Below, in pieces: positions 63,471 through 64,000 of a stretch of DNA of 64,000 nucleotides. The translations under genes and the position numbers were made by a program. The stretch is from Pirellulales bacterium (GTDB lineage: Bacteria; Planctomycetota; Planctomycetia; Pirellulales; DATAWG01): assembly GCA_036267355.1 (NCBI GenBank), contig DATAWG010000028.1, positions 1 to 64,000 on the forward strand, in the 5' to 3' direction. Each line of letters opens with the position of its first letter. Positions within the stretch are counted from its first letter, which is position 1. The notes under the pieces are model-generated. The model did no database searches and was not told the origin of the DNA. It saw only the letters and a program-made list of their open reading frames with translations.

Positions 63471-64000
63471 CTAGTCGATAAAAATAAATTCTTTGACGTT
63501 GAATAGCACATGGCACAAGTCGGCCCACGGCTGCTCGGCGGTTGGACGGTCGGCCGGCTTGATGCCGAGCGATTCCGCTTGCGAATCGAGAAACGCCAGA
63601 TCGTCGGCCAACTCGGCGTCGCTCGGAGGCCGGGCAAACGCCGCGAGATACATCCGCCGGATTCGCTCTCGCGGCGAAAGCCCTTGGCCAGCCAACACGC
63701 GCCGCGCCCAAACGTGGCTCTGCTCGACCACCAGCGGATCGTTCAACATGATCAATGCCTGTGCCGGTAGATTCGACGTGCCGCGATTGCCGACCGTATT
63801 GAACGGCTCGGGCATGTCGAACGCCGTCATCATCGGCGAAAGGAAATTCCGCCGCACTTTGATGTAGATGCTCCGCCGGCCGTCGCCATCCAGCGGGCCG
63901 CTCCCGGGACGACCACGACCCTCCATGAACGCCGTGAGATGCACTTCTTCGCTCGGGCCACCCATCCGCAGGTCGAGCCGGCCCGAAACGGCGAGCATCG
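63471..64000 (-). CDS. DUF1553 protein, C-terminal part (cut by window end)
   Basis: At least 176 residues; the frame is open to the window edge. SIYIKVRRNFLSPMMTAFDMPEPF, STSNLPAQALIMLNDPLVVEQS-type and RMYLAAFARPPSDAELADDLAFL segments are the C-terminal half of DUF1553. The N-terminal cytochrome and DUF1549 parts lie beyond 64000. It ends 43 nt before the DUF1501 gene, matching the arrangement at 25619-29746. Confidence 0.85.
   Translation of the reverse strand, partial: MLAVSGRLDLRMGGPSEEVHLTAFMEGRGRPGSGPLDGDGRRSIYIKVRRNFLSPMMTAFDMPEPFNTVGNRGTSNLPAQALIMLNDPLVVEQSHVWARRVLAGQGLSPRERIRRMYLAAFARPPSDAELADDLAFLDSQAESLGIKPADRPTAEQPWADLCHVLFNVKEFIFID

Noticed and set aside
62028-63506. A 492-residue plus-strand open frame
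   Set aside because: Opposite to the DUF1501 gene, which has a clear family and signal peptide.

Overview
The window looks like a chromosomal segment of a planctomycete, most likely of the Pirellulales type. Signs of this are the GC-rich sequence, two DUF1549/DUF1553 (cytochrome-type) plus DUF1501 pairs, a very large PVC-type secreted dehydrogenase/HEAT/cytochrome c protein, PEP-CTERM proteins (one with a dockerin-like segment), an MfnB-type C1-pathway enzyme, duplicated groEL genes, and intergenic DNA crowded with short palindromes. This assignment is inferred from gene families; no rRNA or tRNA was seen.

Layout. 1-1102: an IS66 transposase tail and two broken genes (one frameshift each). 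1163-4674 (minus): glycosyltransferase, DegT aminotransferase, GNAT acetyltransferase and NDP-sugar dehydratase/epimerase, three genes joined by 4-nt overlaps or short gaps. 5121-9178 (plus): fliW, csrA and a large flagellin gene whose leader carries GGA-loop hairpins expected of CsrA targets, so the FliW-CsrA-flagellin circuit is complete here and the sugar cluster may decorate flagellin. 9267-13540 (minus): glycolate oxidase glcDEF. 13632-19250: PPK2, plant-like 6-phosphofructokinase, and a divergent GAF-fused alpha-glucan phosphorylase. 19296-20697: gamma-glutamylcyclotransferase-like and transglutaminase-like genes. 21038-29746: PVC giant protein, then DUF1501 and DUF1553 proteins. 29953-36000: GYF_2 membrane protein, ClpP-like protein, C-terminal-haem cytochrome, ApbE, DedA. 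36070-43859: secreted glycosidase-like protein, ABC ATPase and permease, RNase D, mfnB, and a small gene behind a structured leader with a 14-codon upstream ORF. 43966-48963: mixed single genes (TPR protein, thioesterase, STAS, Tpx). 49984-53412: two PEP-CTERM proteins. 53516-55019: a REP-associated tyrosine transposase (RAYT) in a five-unit tandem array. 55052-61706 (minus): acetyltransferase and the chaperones grpE, dnaJ, groEL1, groES, groEL2. 62013-64000: a second DUF1501/DUF1553 pair, cut by the window end.

The most unusual content is repetitive. (i) The RAYT gene sits among four ~188-bp derivatives that keep both ends of the RAYT unit, including its start codon region, and abut without spacers. 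(ii) A ~50-bp palindromic element (GGGGAC...GTCCCC) occurs between genes and also inside two unrelated coding genes (glcE and a DUF1553 gene), read in the same frame each time. (iii) REP-like palindromes with a GTAG foot supply the stop codons of glcE and groES. (iv) Further hairpin families recur at gene borders. All repeat coordinates were read by eye from the sequence; homology calls are from motif recognition without database searches.
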